DNA of 64,000 bases from Xylanibacter muris. GTDB lineage: Bacteria > Bacteroidota > Bacteroidia > Bacteroidales > Bacteroidaceae. Positions 44,379-53,638 of this stretch are shown piece by piece. The stretch spans positions 1 to 64,000 of the forward strand of contig NZ_JABKKF010000003.1 of assembly GCF_013166605.1 (NCBI RefSeq), given 5' to 3'. The notes below the pieces were generated by a model, which did no database searches, was not told the origin of the DNA, and was given only the letters and a program-made list of their open reading frames with translations. Position numbers and translations under genes: made by a program. How positions within the stretch are numbered: the stretch's first letter is position 1; each line of letters begins with the position of its first letter.

Positions 44379-47300
44379 ATGAACATATCTGAGCTGTCAA
44401 TACGCCGGCCGGTACTGGCCACCGTACTCACACTGATAATCCTCCTGTTCGGATTTATCGGATATACCACCCTCGGAGTACGTGAATACCCGTCTGTAGA
44501 CAATCCTATCATATCTGTATCATGCTCTTATCCGGGTGCCAATGCGGACGTTATCGAAAGCCAGATAACCGAACCTCTGGAGCAAAACATCAACGGCATA
44601 CCTGGCATACGCTCACTCACAAGCGTCAGCCAGCAGGGGTCGTGCCGCATAACAGTAGAGTTTGAACTTTCCGTCGACCTCGAAACAGCAGCCAACGACG
44701 TCCGTGACAAGGTGTCACGTGCACAAAGATGGCTGCCACGCGACTGCGACCCGCCAACAGTGTCAAAAGCCGATGCTGACGCACGGCCTATTCTTATGGT
44801 TGCATTACAGAGCGACAAACGGTCGTTACTGGAACTGAGTGAGATTGCAGACCTGACTGTGAAGGAACAACTACAGACAATCCCGGAAGTGTCGAGCGTA
44901 TCAATATGGGGAGAAAAACGATACTGCATGAGACTATGGCTCGACCCTGTAAGAATGTCGGGCTATGGAATAACACCCATGGACGTGAAGAGCGCCCTCG
45001 ATAAGGAGAATGTGGAGCTGCCGTCAGGTTCCATAGAGGGAAACACAACAGAGCTCAGCATCAGGACAATGGGGCAAATGCACACCACAGAGGAATTCAA
45101 CAATCTTGTTGTCAAGGAACAAGACGGACGCATCGTCAGGTTTAGCGACATAGGACGTGCGGAACTGGCTCCGCGCGACATAAAGAGCTATATGAAAATG
45201 AACGGTGTGCCAATGGTCGGAGTGGTAGTGGTTCCGCAACCAGGAGCCAACCATATCAACATTGCCGATGCCGTACACAAACGCATGGAACAGATGAAGA
45301 AAGATCTTCCCGAAGACGTGCATTTCGATTACGGATTTGACAACACAAAATTCATACGCGCATCCATCAGCGAAGTTGAATCCACGGTGTATGAAGCCTT
45401 CATTCTGGTGATTATCATCATTTTCCTCTTCCTGCGCGACTGGCGCGTCACACTCATACCCTGCATAGTGATACCTGTATCACTCATCGGTGCATTCTTC
45501 ATCATGTACGTATGCGGATTCTCCATAAACGTACTGTCAATGCTGGCAGTCGTTCTTTCCGTAGGTCTTGTGGTCGACGATGCCATAGTGATGACTGAAA
45601 ACATATACATACGTATTGAACGCGGAATGAAACCGTTTGAGGCCGGTATCGAAGGTGCCAAAGAGATTTTCTTCGCCGTCATATCAACAACCATAACACT
45701 GGTGGCTGTGTTCTTCCCTATAGTTTTCATGGAAGGAACCACCGGAAGGCTTTTCCGCGAATTCAGCTTTGTGGTAGCAGGCTCTGTCATCATTTCATCG
45801 TTTGCCGCACTTACATTCACTCCCATGCTCGCAACAAAGCTTCTTGTAAGGCGTGAGAAAAAGAACTGGCTCTACCGCAAGTCAGAGCCGTTCTTCGACG
45901 GAATGAACCGGATATACTCCAAATGGCTTACATCATTCCTTAAACACAGATGGACCGCTGTGGCAATAATGGGCGTCGCACTTGCCGCATGCGTGCTTAT
46001 GTGGACAAGCATACCAGCTGAGATGGCGCCACTTGAAGACCGCTCAAGCATTACAATAAGAACATCCGGACCGGAAGGTGTCACATACGAATACATGCGC
46101 GACTATACTGAAGACATAAACCGCCTGGCAGATTCAATCATGCCCGATGCAGAGTTTATAACAGCACGTGTGGGAGAAGGCACCGGCAACATACAAATCA
46201 CCCTCAAAAACATTACAGACCGCGACTACACCCAGATGGAAGTGGCGGAAAAACTGTCAAAGGCAGTGCGCAAAAAGACCGACGCACGCGCATTTGTACA
46301 GCAGCAAAGTACGTTTGGAGGCCGACGCGGGTCTATGCCCGTACAATATGTGCTTCAGGCCACAAACATTGAAAAACTGCAAAAAGTATTGCCTGAATTT
46401 ATGGCGAAGGTTTACGATGACCCGACATTCCAGATGGCAGACGTAGACCTTAAATTCTCAAAACCGGAAGTACGGCTCAGCGTAAACAGGGAAAAGGCAA
46501 ACATGATGGGCGTCAGCACCAAGGATATAGCACAGACACTGCAATATGGTTTGAGCGGCCAACGGATGGGATACCTGTACATGAACGGTAAGCAATATGA
46601 GATTGTAGGGGAGATAAACAGACAGCAGAGAAACGACCCGAACAATCTTAAAGCCATATACATGAGGTCTTCAGACGGAAAGATGATACAGATGGAAAAC
46701 CTTGTTGAGCTTACAGAAGATGTGGCGCCTCCGAAACTATACCGCTACAACCGTTTCGTGTCTGCCACAATATCTGCAGGTCTGGCTGACGGCAAGACCA
46801 TCGGCGAAGGACTTGACGCCATGGACAAGATTGCCAAAGAAACACTCGACGACACTTTCCGTACGGCACTTGCAGGCGACTCCAAAGAGTTCCGCGAAAG
46901 TTCATCAAGCCTGCTTTTCGCATTCGGCCTTGCCTTGCTGCTCATATATCTTATTCTTGCGGCACAGTTTGAAAGTTTCAAGGATCCGTTCATCATAATG
47001 CTCACCGTGCCTTTGGCAATCTGCGGAGCACTAATATTCATGTCTGTCGGCGGACAGACAATGAACATTTTCAGCCAGATAGGAATCATTATGCTCATCG
47101 GGCTTGTGGCCAAAAACGGTATTTTAATAGTAGAGTTTGCAAATCAGCGACAAAAAGCCGGCGAGGATAAGATTACAGCCATACGCGAAGCGGCCACACA
47201 GCGTCTACGCCCTATCCTCATGACAAGCGTATCAACCATCCTCGGCCTGCTTCCGCTGATGTTTGCATCAGGTGAAGGCTGCAACGGACGCATTGCAATG

Positions 47301-47411
47301 GGCACGGCCGTAGTAGGCGGAATGCTCATATCAACGCTTCTCACAATGTTCATCGTGCCGGCAATATACTCATACATCTCAACGAACCAATCTAAAAAAG
47401 ACAGCAAATGA
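44379..47411 (+). CDS. RND multidrug efflux permease (AcrB/HAE-1 family)
   Basis: A 1010-residue RND pump with the twelve-helix layout and two large periplasmic loops. Signatures are RRPVLATVLTLIILLFG at the N-terminus, the proton-relay helix GLVVDDAIVMTENI (the paired Asp in helix 4) and GLVAKNGILIVEFANQ in helix 10. It should export hydrophobic compounds or antibiotics by proton exchange. Its stop overlaps the TolC-like start (ATGA), which indicates translational coupling. Confidence 0.95.
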   Translation: MNISELSIRRPVLATVLTLIILLFGFIGYTTLGVREYPSVDNPIISVSCSYPGANADVIESQITEPLEQNINGIPGIRSLTSVSQQGSCRITVEFELSVDLETAANDVRDKVSRAQRWLPRDCDPPTVSKADADARPILMVALQSDKRSLLELSEIADLTVKEQLQTIPEVSSVSIWGEKRYCMRLWLDPVRMSGYGITPMDVKSALDKENVELPSGSIEGNTTELSIRTMGQMHTTEEFNNLVVKEQDGRIVRFSDIGRAELAPRDIKSYMKMNGVPMVGVVVVPQPGANHINIADAVHKRMEQMKKDLPEDVHFDYGFDNTKFIRASISEVESTVYEAFILVIIIIFLFLRDWRVTLIPCIVIPVSLIGAFFIMYVCGFSINVLSMLAVVLSVGLVVDDAIVMTENIYIRIERGMKPFEAGIEGAKEIFFAVISTTITLVAVFFPIVFMEGTTGRLFREFSFVVAGSVIISSFAALTFTPMLATKLLVRREKKNWLYRKSEPFFDGMNRIYSKWLTSFLKHRWTAVAIMGVALAACVLMWTSIPAEMAPLEDRSSITIRTSGPEGVTYEYMRDYTEDINRLADSIMPDAEFITARVGEGTGNIQITLKNITDRDYTQMEVAEKLSKAVRKKTDARAFVQQQSTFGGRRGSMPVQYVLQATNIEKLQKVLPEFMAKVYDDPTFQMADVDLKFSKPEVRLSVNREKANMMGVSTKDIAQTLQYGLSGQRMGYLYMNGKQYEIVGEINRQQRNDPNNLKAIYMRSSDGKMIQMENLVELTEDVAPPKLYRYNRFVSATISAGLADGKTIGEGLDAMDKIAKETLDDTFRTALAGDSKEFRESSSSLLFAFGLALLLIYLILAAQFESFKDPFIIMLTVPLAICGALIFMSVGGQTMNIFSQIGIIMLIGLVAKNGILIVEFANQRQKAGEDKITAIREAATQRLRPILMTSVSTILGLLPLMFASGEGCNGRIAMGTAVVGGMLISTLLTMFIVPAIYSYISTNQSKKDSK

Positions 47412-48766
47412 GATTTATCATACTGACAATATCATATATAATGTCAATACTTGCAGTATTGGCTCCAGCCAACTCCTTATACGCACAAGACACACCTGTG
47501 AAACCGGAAGTGGCCTCACTCCCGTTGTTCATAACAACAGGATTAAAGAATAACTATGACCTGCGTATAGTAAGGAATGAGGAACGCATGGCGGAGAACA
47601 GCGCGACACGGGCCAATGCCGGATATCTTCCGACAATAACAGCAAACACCGGATACGACGGTTCGGCATATAACCGCAACACTACTGCACGCGGGACAGG
47701 CGATGTCACCAAAAACCGCAATACCATCGACCATACGCTGTCGGCCGGTCTGAATGCCGAATGGACTGTATTTGACGGTTTTAAGATTCAGACAAACTAT
47801 AAAAGGCTTCAAGAGCTTCGCAGGCAAAGTGCCACACAGACTCGCATCGCCATCGAAGACTATGTTGCCGACCTTACAGCCGAATACTACAATTTCATAC
47901 AGCAGCATATAAGAATGCGCAACCTCAACCATGCCGTAGCCCTGTCGAAGGAACGGCTGCGCATAGTGCTCGAACGATACAGCATAGGCAGTGCGTCGCG
48001 CCTTGACATGCAACAGGCACAGGTAGACTTCAACGCAGACAGCGCACAGAGCGTGAAGCAGCATGAGCTCCTTGCCTCATCACGCATCAGACTATATAGC
48101 CTGATGGCTGTAAAAGACCTTGAAAGCCGTCTTACAGTACGCGACACCGCAATAAACGTAACTACAGATCTTACGTTCGACACCCTTTGGAGCACCACCC
48201 TGCGCAACAACGCATCACTTATAAAGGCCGCACAGAACAGGACATTGGCAGAACTTGATCTCAAAAGCATACGCAGCCGCGACTTCCCGTATATAAAGTT
48301 AGGAGCGGGATACAACTACTCACACAACATCTACGGCACGGGAAGCACAAAGACAAGAGACAACTGGGGAGCAGACTTCGGAGTGAAGATTGGACTGAAT
48401 ATTTTCGACGGAAACAAGCGCAGCGAACGCCGCAATGCTAAAATAAACATAGAAAATGCCGAACTCGCACAACAAAGCCTCGAGCAATCGCTGAAAGCCG
48501 ACCTTGCCGACCTGTGGCAGGCATATCAAAACAATCTTAGGCTGCTGGCACTCGAACGCCAAAACCTTCTCACTGCACAGGAAAACCACTACATAGCATA
48601 CGAACGCTATATGCTCGGCGACCTCTCCGGCATTGAAATGCGCGAGGCGCAACAGAGCCTGCTCGACACAGAGGAACGCATTCTTGAGGCTGAGTATAAT
48701 ACAAAACTATGCGAAATATCATTGCGCCAGCTCAGCGGAAGCATAATGGTATATCTTGAGGAATAA
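47408..48766 (+). CDS. TolC-family outer-membrane efflux protein
   Basis: A 452-residue exported protein (signal peptide ending near SLYAQ) with the two OEP repeats of the TolC family. It starts with LPLFITTGLKNNYDLRI and shows the long helical hairpins, for example LNHAVALSKERLRIVLERYSIGSASRLDMQQ and the related second copy near 370-440. It is the outer-membrane channel for the RND pump encoded just upstream. A terminator follows. Confidence 0.93.
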   Translation: MRFIILTISYIMSILAVLAPANSLYAQDTPVKPEVASLPLFITTGLKNNYDLRIVRNEERMAENSATRANAGYLPTITANTGYDGSAYNRNTTARGTGDVTKNRNTIDHTLSAGLNAEWTVFDGFKIQTNYKRLQELRRQSATQTRIAIEDYVADLTAEYYNFIQQHIRMRNLNHAVALSKERLRIVLERYSIGSASRLDMQQAQVDFNADSAQSVKQHELLASSRIRLYSLMAVKDLESRLTVRDTAINVTTDLTFDTLWSTTLRNNASLIKAAQNRTLAELDLKSIRSRDFPYIKLGAGYNYSHNIYGTGSTKTRDNWGADFGVKIGLNIFDGNKRSERRNAKINIENAELAQQSLEQSLKADLADLWQAYQNNLRLLALERQNLLTAQENHYIAYERYMLGDLSGIEMREAQQSLLDTEERILEAEYNTKLCEISLRQLSGSIMVYLEE

Positions 48767-48830
48767 ACAATCCTTATATATTAGGGACATATACGACAGG
48801 ACATCAAATGTCACGGTTACAATAAAAAAT

Positions 48831-48881
48831 GGCTTATTAATACAAATGGATGATGTCAGGATGTATTAACAAGCCGTTTTT
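48831..48881 (+). terminator. Terminator of the RND efflux operon
   Basis: A 14-position stem with one mismatch (48831-48844 with 48862-48875) is followed by GTTTTTA. Confidence 0.65.
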
Positions 48882-48926
48882 ATCTGTATATCAACGGAAA
48901 ACTATTCTGTCAGGACACGGGAATGC

Positions 48927-49277
48927 TCATGTCAGTAAATCAAGCTGCTTTCTCATTGCCGCCAACTCTTCCTTTATTGAATTGAGACGCTCAAGCACCA
49001 TTGCTGTCTTGTCTGCCCCGTCACGGTTGGAGTTTATTATCTTCTTTGCCGCAGCAAGCTTGAACCCACGCACTTTAACCAGATTATGTATAAGTCTTAT
49101 CTGTTCAATATCCTTTTCCGAATACTGCCTTACCTTGCTTGCACCTTTTGTCTTGGGTTTCAGATAAGGAAACTCCTGCTCCCAATATCTGAGTGTGCTT
49201 TCATTTACATCAAACATTTTGGCCACCTCACTTATGGAAAAGTAAAGCTTAAAGTTTTTATCATGATTAAGCGCCAT
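48927..49277 (-). CDS. Short MerR-family transcriptional regulator
   Basis: A 116-residue MerR protein with the winged-helix DNA-binding part: YFSISEVAKMFDVNESTLRYWEQEF (about 12-36), RQYSEKDIEQIRLIHNLVKVRGF (50-72) and a dimerisation helix (RLNSIKEELAAMRKQLD). There is no effector-binding domain or metal cysteine. It shares a divergent control region with alaS. Confidence 0.9.
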   Translation of the reverse strand: MALNHDKNFKLYFSISEVAKMFDVNESTLRYWEQEFPYLKPKTKGASKVRQYSEKDIEQIRLIHNLVKVRGFKLAAAKKIINSNRDGADKTAMVLERLNSIKEELAAMRKQLDLLT

Positions 49278-49313
49278 GTTTTCCTCTGTTTTATCAAATC
49301 TGTTATTAAAACA

Positions 49314-49345
49314 TTTGCAAATATAACTAAAACAAAGTATCTTTG
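49314..49345 (+). promoter_or_regulatory. alaS promoter, interleaved with the MerR promoter
   Basis: TTTG at 49314-49317, a 20-bp spacer and TATCTTTG at 49338-49345. Both boxes match consensus. The leader to the alaS ATG is ~40 nt. Confidence 0.75.
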
Positions 49346-49349
49346 CAAA
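49318..49349 (-). promoter_or_regulatory. MerR promoter, interleaved with the alaS promoter
   Basis: Minus strand: TTTG (49349-49346), a 20-bp spacer and TATATTTG (49325-49318). Its boxes directly abut those of the alaS promoter on the opposite strand. Confidence 0.7.
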
Positions 49350-49388
49350 ACTTTTAAAAGGATTTTTTGAATATTAGATAAATAACTT

Positions 49389-52010
49389 ATGATGACTGCA
49401 AATGAAATCCGCGACTCATTCAAGAAGTATTTTGAGTCGAAAGGACACGCCATTGTGCCGTCTGCACCAATGGTAATAAAAGACGATCCAACACTTATGT
49501 TTACCAATGCCGGCATGAATCAATGGAAAGATATCATTCTCGGTACACGCGAACCGGAGCCGCGCCGGCGCGCCGATTCACAGAAATGCCTGCGTGTAAG
49601 CGGAAAACACAACGACCTGGAAGAAGTAGGACACGATACATATCACCACACAATGTTTGAAATGCTCGGCAACTGGAGCTTCGGAGACTATTTCAAGGAG
49701 GGGGCCATAGACTATGCATGGGAATATCTGGTGGATGTGCTGCATCTCAATCCCGAAGATTTATATGTCACTGTTTTTGAAGGCTCGGAGGAAGAAAACC
49801 TCACACGTGACGATGAGGCGGCATCCTACTGGGCAAAGCATGTCCCGGCCGACCATATCATTAATGGCAACAAACACGATAATTTCTGGGAAATGGGTGA
49901 TACAGGACCTTGCGGACCTTGCTCTGAAATACATCTCGACTCACGTACACCGGAAGAAAAGGCACTCGTACCGGGACGTGAACTGGTGAACAAGGACAAC
50001 CCTCAGGTTATCGAAATATGGAACATTGTGTTCATGCAGTTCAACCGCAAGGCTGACGGAAGCCTTGAACCACTGCCTATGCATGTGATTGATACCGGTA
50101 TGGGATTCGAACGTCTGGTACGTGCCATGCAGGGCAAACACTCTAACTATGATACCGACATCTTCCAGCCTATAATAAAAGAAATCTCACGCCTTTCCGG
50201 TATGGAATACGGTAAGGACGAGAATACTGATGTGGCGATGCGCGTGATTGCCGATCATCTGCGTGCAGTATCGTTCTCTATCGCTGACGGACAGCTCCCC
50301 GGAAACGCCAAGGCCGGATACGTCATCAGACGTATTCTTCGCCGTGCGGTACGATACGCATACACGTTCCTTGAACAGAAAGAGGCATTTATATATAAAC
50401 TGCTACCCATATTCATAAACGAGATGGGAGCCGCTTATCCTGAACTGACGGCACAAAGAGAACTCATCACACGCGTAATCAAAGAGGAAGAGGATTCTTT
50501 CCTGCGTACACTTGAGAAAGGTATAGGCTTGCTGAATGCCGCAATGGACGATATGAAGGAAAACGGCAAGACCGAACTTGACGGTGTGCAGGCTTTCCGC
50601 CTGTTCGACACATACGGTTTTCCACTTGACCTCACTGAGCTGATATGCCGTGAAAACGGTTTCTCTGTAGACGAGAAGCAGTTCGATGAGGAAATGCAGA
50701 AACAGAAGGCACGCGCAAGAAATGCCGCTGCAGTGGAAAACAGCGATTGGGTCGAAATATTGCAGGGTGAACAGAAGTTTGTAGGCTACGACTTCACCGA
50801 ATACGAATGCCACATCATGCGTTACCGCAAGGTCACACAGAAGAAGAACACTTATTATGAGCTTGTTCTTGACAACACTCCCTTCTACGGTGAGATGGGC
50901 GGACAGGTAGGTGACAGCGGTGTGCTCGTAAGCGAGAACGAAACTGTTGAGATAATAGACACAAAGCGTGAAAACAACCAAAGCATACACATCGTAAAGG
51001 AACTTCCCAAAGACCCCACAGCCGATTTCATGGCATGCGTGGACATTGACAAGCGCGCCGGAAGCGCAGCCAACCATACAGCAACCCATTTGCTCGACTA
51101 TGCCTTGAAACAGGTGCTCGGTGATCATGTAGAGCAGAAAGGCTCTTATGTGAGCGCGGACACACTAAGGTTCGACTTCTCTCACTTTGAGAAAGTAGGC
51201 GATGAGGACTTGCGCAAGGTCGAACGTATTGTGAATGACATGATACGTCAGAACATTCCGCTCGACGAACACCGTGACACTCCTTTGGAAGAAGCAAAGA
51301 AGCTCGGTGCAATAGCACTGTTCGGTGAGAAATACGGTGACAAGGTACGTGTAGTGCGTTTCGGTCCGAGTTGTGAGTTCTGCGGAGGTATACACGCCCA
51401 GGCAACAGGCCACATCGGCATGTTCAAAATAATAAGCGAAAGCAGCGTTGCAGCCGGCATCCGCCGTATCGAGGCCAAAACCGGCAAGGAATGTGAGGAA
51501 CTCATGTATAATATTGAGGACGGTCTGAAAGCAATACGCTCATTATTCAACAATGCAAAAGACCTGCAGGGGGTTATAAGCAAATATATCGAGGAACACG
51601 ACACAATGAAAAAAGAGATTGACCAGTTCCACGCGCAGACGATAGAACGCACAAAGACATCTCTTTTGGAAAAAGCAAGAAACATCAACGGAACAACAGT
51701 CATAACCGCCGTACTTCCAATGTCGGCGCAAGGAGCTAAAGACCTTGTATTCAAAATCCGCCAGGCTGTAGCAGAGAATCTCTTGTGCATAATAGGCTCG
51801 ATAGATCACGGCAAACCGATGCTTAGCATTATGCTAAGTGAGGACATGGTGGAAAACCATAATCTCAATGCCGGGAATATGGTGCGTGAAGCAGCCAGAC
51901 TCATCCAGGGCGGTGGCGGCGGACAGCCTCATTATGCAACAGCCGGAGGCAAGAATGCCGACGGCCTCAGCGCAGCCATCGACAAAGTGATTGAACTCGC
52001 ACAGTTGTAA
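49389..52010 (+). CDS. alaS: Alanyl-tRNA synthetase
   Basis: An 873-residue AlaRS. Class II motif 1 and 2 regions are in the N-terminal part ([33 protein letters not shown]), and motif 3 is in [18 protein letters not shown]. The editing domain has [12 protein letters not shown] (HxxxH). The third and fourth zinc ligands are in [13 protein letters not shown] near residue 665, where most AlaRS proteins have CGGTH. The C-Ala domain ends with [16 protein letters not shown]. It charges tRNA-Ala. It stands alone between a shared promoter region and a terminator. Confidence 0.96.
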   Translation: MMTANEIRDSFKKYFESKGHAIVPSAPMVIKDDPTLMFTNAGMNQWKDIILGTREPEPRRRADSQKCLRVSGKHNDLEEVGHDTYHHTMFEMLGNWSFGDYFKEGAIDYAWEYLVDVLHLNPEDLYVTVFEGSEEENLTRDDEAASYWAKHVPADHIINGNKHDNFWEMGDTGPCGPCSEIHLDSRTPEEKALVPGRELVNKDNPQVIEIWNIVFMQFNRKADGSLEPLPMHVIDTGMGFERLVRAMQGKHSNYDTDIFQPIIKEISRLSGMEYGKDENTDVAMRVIADHLRAVSFSIADGQLPGNAKAGYVIRRILRRAVRYAYTFLEQKEAFIYKLLPIFINEMGAAYPELTAQRELITRVIKEEEDSFLRTLEKGIGLLNAAMDDMKENGKTELDGVQAFRLFDTYGFPLDLTELICRENGFSVDEKQFDEEMQKQKARARNAAAVENSDWVEILQGEQKFVGYDFTEYECHIMRYRKVTQKKNTYYELVLDNTPFYGEMGGQVGDSGVLVSENETVEIIDTKRENNQSIHIVKELPKDPTADFMACVDIDKRAGSAANHTATHLLDYALKQVLGDHVEQKGSYVSADTLRFDFSHFEKVGDEDLRKVERIVNDMIRQNIPLDEHRDTPLEEAKKLGAIALFGEKYGDKVRVVRFGPSCEFCGGIHAQATGHIGMFKIISESSVAAGIRRIEAKTGKECEELMYNIEDGLKAIRSLFNNAKDLQGVISKYIEEHDTMKKEIDQFHAQTIERTKTSLLEKARNINGTTVITAVLPMSAQGAKDLVFKIRQAVAENLLCIIGSIDHGKPMLSIMLSEDMVENHNLNAGNMVREAARLIQGGGGGQPHYATAGGKNADGLSAAIDKVIELAQL

Positions 52011-52063
52011 TCAAACATATTATACACAATACATATAAAAATCCTGCTCATAGGATATAGTAT

Positions 52064-52104
52064 AAAAAGCGTCAAACTCATTTGAATTGGGTTTGACGCT
52101 TTTT
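52064..52104. terminator. Bidirectional terminator after alaS
   Basis: A perfect 14-bp stem (52064-52077 with 52091-52104), with a T-run on one side and an A-run on the other. It lies between converging alaS and the small exported-protein gene. Confidence 0.8.
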
Positions 52105-52124
52105 ACTTTAGTCGTATTATTATG

Positions 52125-52541
52125 TTATTTCACTCCTTTAATTCCATTTGCTACGGCATTAACAAAATCATCCTTAGTACATGGTTTCCTTATTATCCAA
52201 TGATATACTGTATCAATATCAACACTTCCTGTACCTGAATAAGAATTGCCGGCACCACCGACAGAAGAAAATTCTTTATACAACTCCCATCCATTATACA
52301 TAATAAACATCAGTGCCGCAGCAGGAGTCTTAAAAACAACTATATCTCCGGAGGAATCATGCAACTTTTCTATCGACACTCCGTCATCTACAGTAACCGT
52401 TATCCGTTCCTGCTTCAAATTACAGTCTAATGTTATTATATTGTACAGATAATAATCTGTAGGCTGAGCCGACTGGGCAGAAACAGATACAGCATCAAGA
52501 AGAATAAATACCAACAAACAAAATAATATACGTATCCTCAT
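52125..52541 (-). CDS. Small exported protein of unknown function
   Basis: A 138-residue protein with a clear signal peptide (FCLLVFILLDAVSVSAQ, cleavage near residue 23). The mature ~115 residues contain a basic/acidic strand region (ERITVTVDDGVSIEKLHD) and a glycine/serine loop (GGAGNSYSGTGS). No family recognised. The start at 52541 places the signal peptide at the N-terminus, while the frame to 52601 would overlap the pectinesterase gene. It follows that gene by 23 bp and may be co-transcribed. Confidence 0.55.
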   Translation of the reverse strand: MRIRILFCLLVFILLDAVSVSAQSAQPTDYYLYNIITLDCNLKQERITVTVDDGVSIEKLHDSSGDIVVFKTPAAALMFIMYNGWELYKEFSSVGGAGNSYSGTGSVDIDTVYHWIIRKPCTKDDFVNAVANGIKGVK

Positions 52542-52564
52542 TTTGAATCTATTATATCCCCCAA

Positions 52565-53560
52565 TTACTTCCCTATCTTCGTTGAAACGACAGGTTCCCA
52601 ATTGTCTGTTCTGGCGAACACAGCCTTCATCGTTATTTTACGGGCCTCCTTTTTAGTGAGCTGACGGCTCCATGCCACACGCGAAGCGGCATTCGCCCCC
52701 TCTCCCCTATTGTTATATTCCATATAACGCGCTGTCTGCTCGCGGTTCTTCTGCCAATGATGCCATCCTTCGGCACGGATAAATCCCCCCATGTCACAAT
52801 CCATGAACAACGTATAGCCATAGTCGCGCCACGGACGTCCGAGATAAACCTTCGTCACACCGGTGTCTGCGGTTATGCGGCAATTATTGAACACATAACC
52901 GAATGGAATGTCTTTTGGAGTAGACGCGGCCGTAATATAAGAGTTCGCCTTGCAGCAGATGGTGCAATTCTCGAACCATGCCGTTGAAGGGCCGAAGATA
53001 AAGTCTGTTGTCCCTTCGATATAACAGCTGTGGAAAAGCAGCCGTGCACCGGCCGTACCGGTATATACGGTATCCTGATGCCCGAGAAACCGGCAGTTTA
53101 TAAACACCAGACGGTCTCCTTCGGTATGCAATGCCACAGCCTGTCCCATCCTGGGAGAGTTGTTCTCTACCGTGATATTCTTCAGGGTTATGCCATTACC
53201 TTCTATTTTTAATGTGTATGTACGGAAAGTACCTATACCGCCCGGTCTCTCCATTGTCTTGATATTTGCATGGTCGTCCCATGTTATGACAGTATTGTCG
53301 CGGTCCTCTCCAAGAATCTCAATATTATCCAGCCACTGCGGGATTACAAGTTTTTCCTTATATGTGCCTTTCTTCACATATATCACTTTATGGTAGTCCA
53401 TAAATGCCCTGCATACCTCTATTGCATCAGCGATGTTGCGGAACTCTCCCGTTCCGTCGCGCGCCACGACAATTGTATCAGGGTTGTCATACTTGTTTGC
53501 CGCAGAGACGGCGAGCATCGTCATGAGAGCAAAAAATGTCAGTAATAATTTTCTTTTCAT
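52565..53560 (-). CDS. Secreted pectin methylesterase
   Basis: A 331-residue protein with a signal peptide (to ~20) and the right-handed beta-helix family of pectinesterases. The catalytic elements are all present: GQAVALHTEGD, GHQDTVYTG (catalytic Asp), GTTDFIFGPS (second Asp) and LGRPWRDYG (substrate-binding Arg). It removes methyl esters from homogalacturonan. No SusC/SusD, lyase or glycoside hydrolase is adjacent in this window, so it is not part of an obvious polysaccharide utilisation locus here. Confidence 0.92.
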   Translation of the reverse strand: MKRKLLLTFFALMTMLAVSAANKYDNPDTIVVARDGTGEFRNIADAIEVCRAFMDYHKVIYVKKGTYKEKLVIPQWLDNIEILGEDRDNTVITWDDHANIKTMERPGGIGTFRTYTLKIEGNGITLKNITVENNSPRMGQAVALHTEGDRLVFINCRFLGHQDTVYTGTAGARLLFHSCYIEGTTDFIFGPSTAWFENCTICCKANSYITAASTPKDIPFGYVFNNCRITADTGVTKVYLGRPWRDYGYTLFMDCDMGGFIRAEGWHHWQKNREQTARYMEYNNRGEGANAASRVAWSRQLTKKEARKITMKAVFARTDNWEPVVSTKIGK

Positions 53561-53625
53561 TGTTTCGGTTATTTTAGGTATTTACATAAAGTATCCCCAT
53601 GCATCCCATATCTCGCATGAGGCCT

Positions 53626-53633
53626 CAAAAATA
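53626..53633 (-). promoter_or_regulatory. -7 element for the pectin methylesterase gene
   Basis: The minus strand reads TATTTTTG in the gap after the RSH gene, about 65 bp upstream of the ATG. Confidence 0.45.
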
Positions 53634-53638
53634 ATTTG

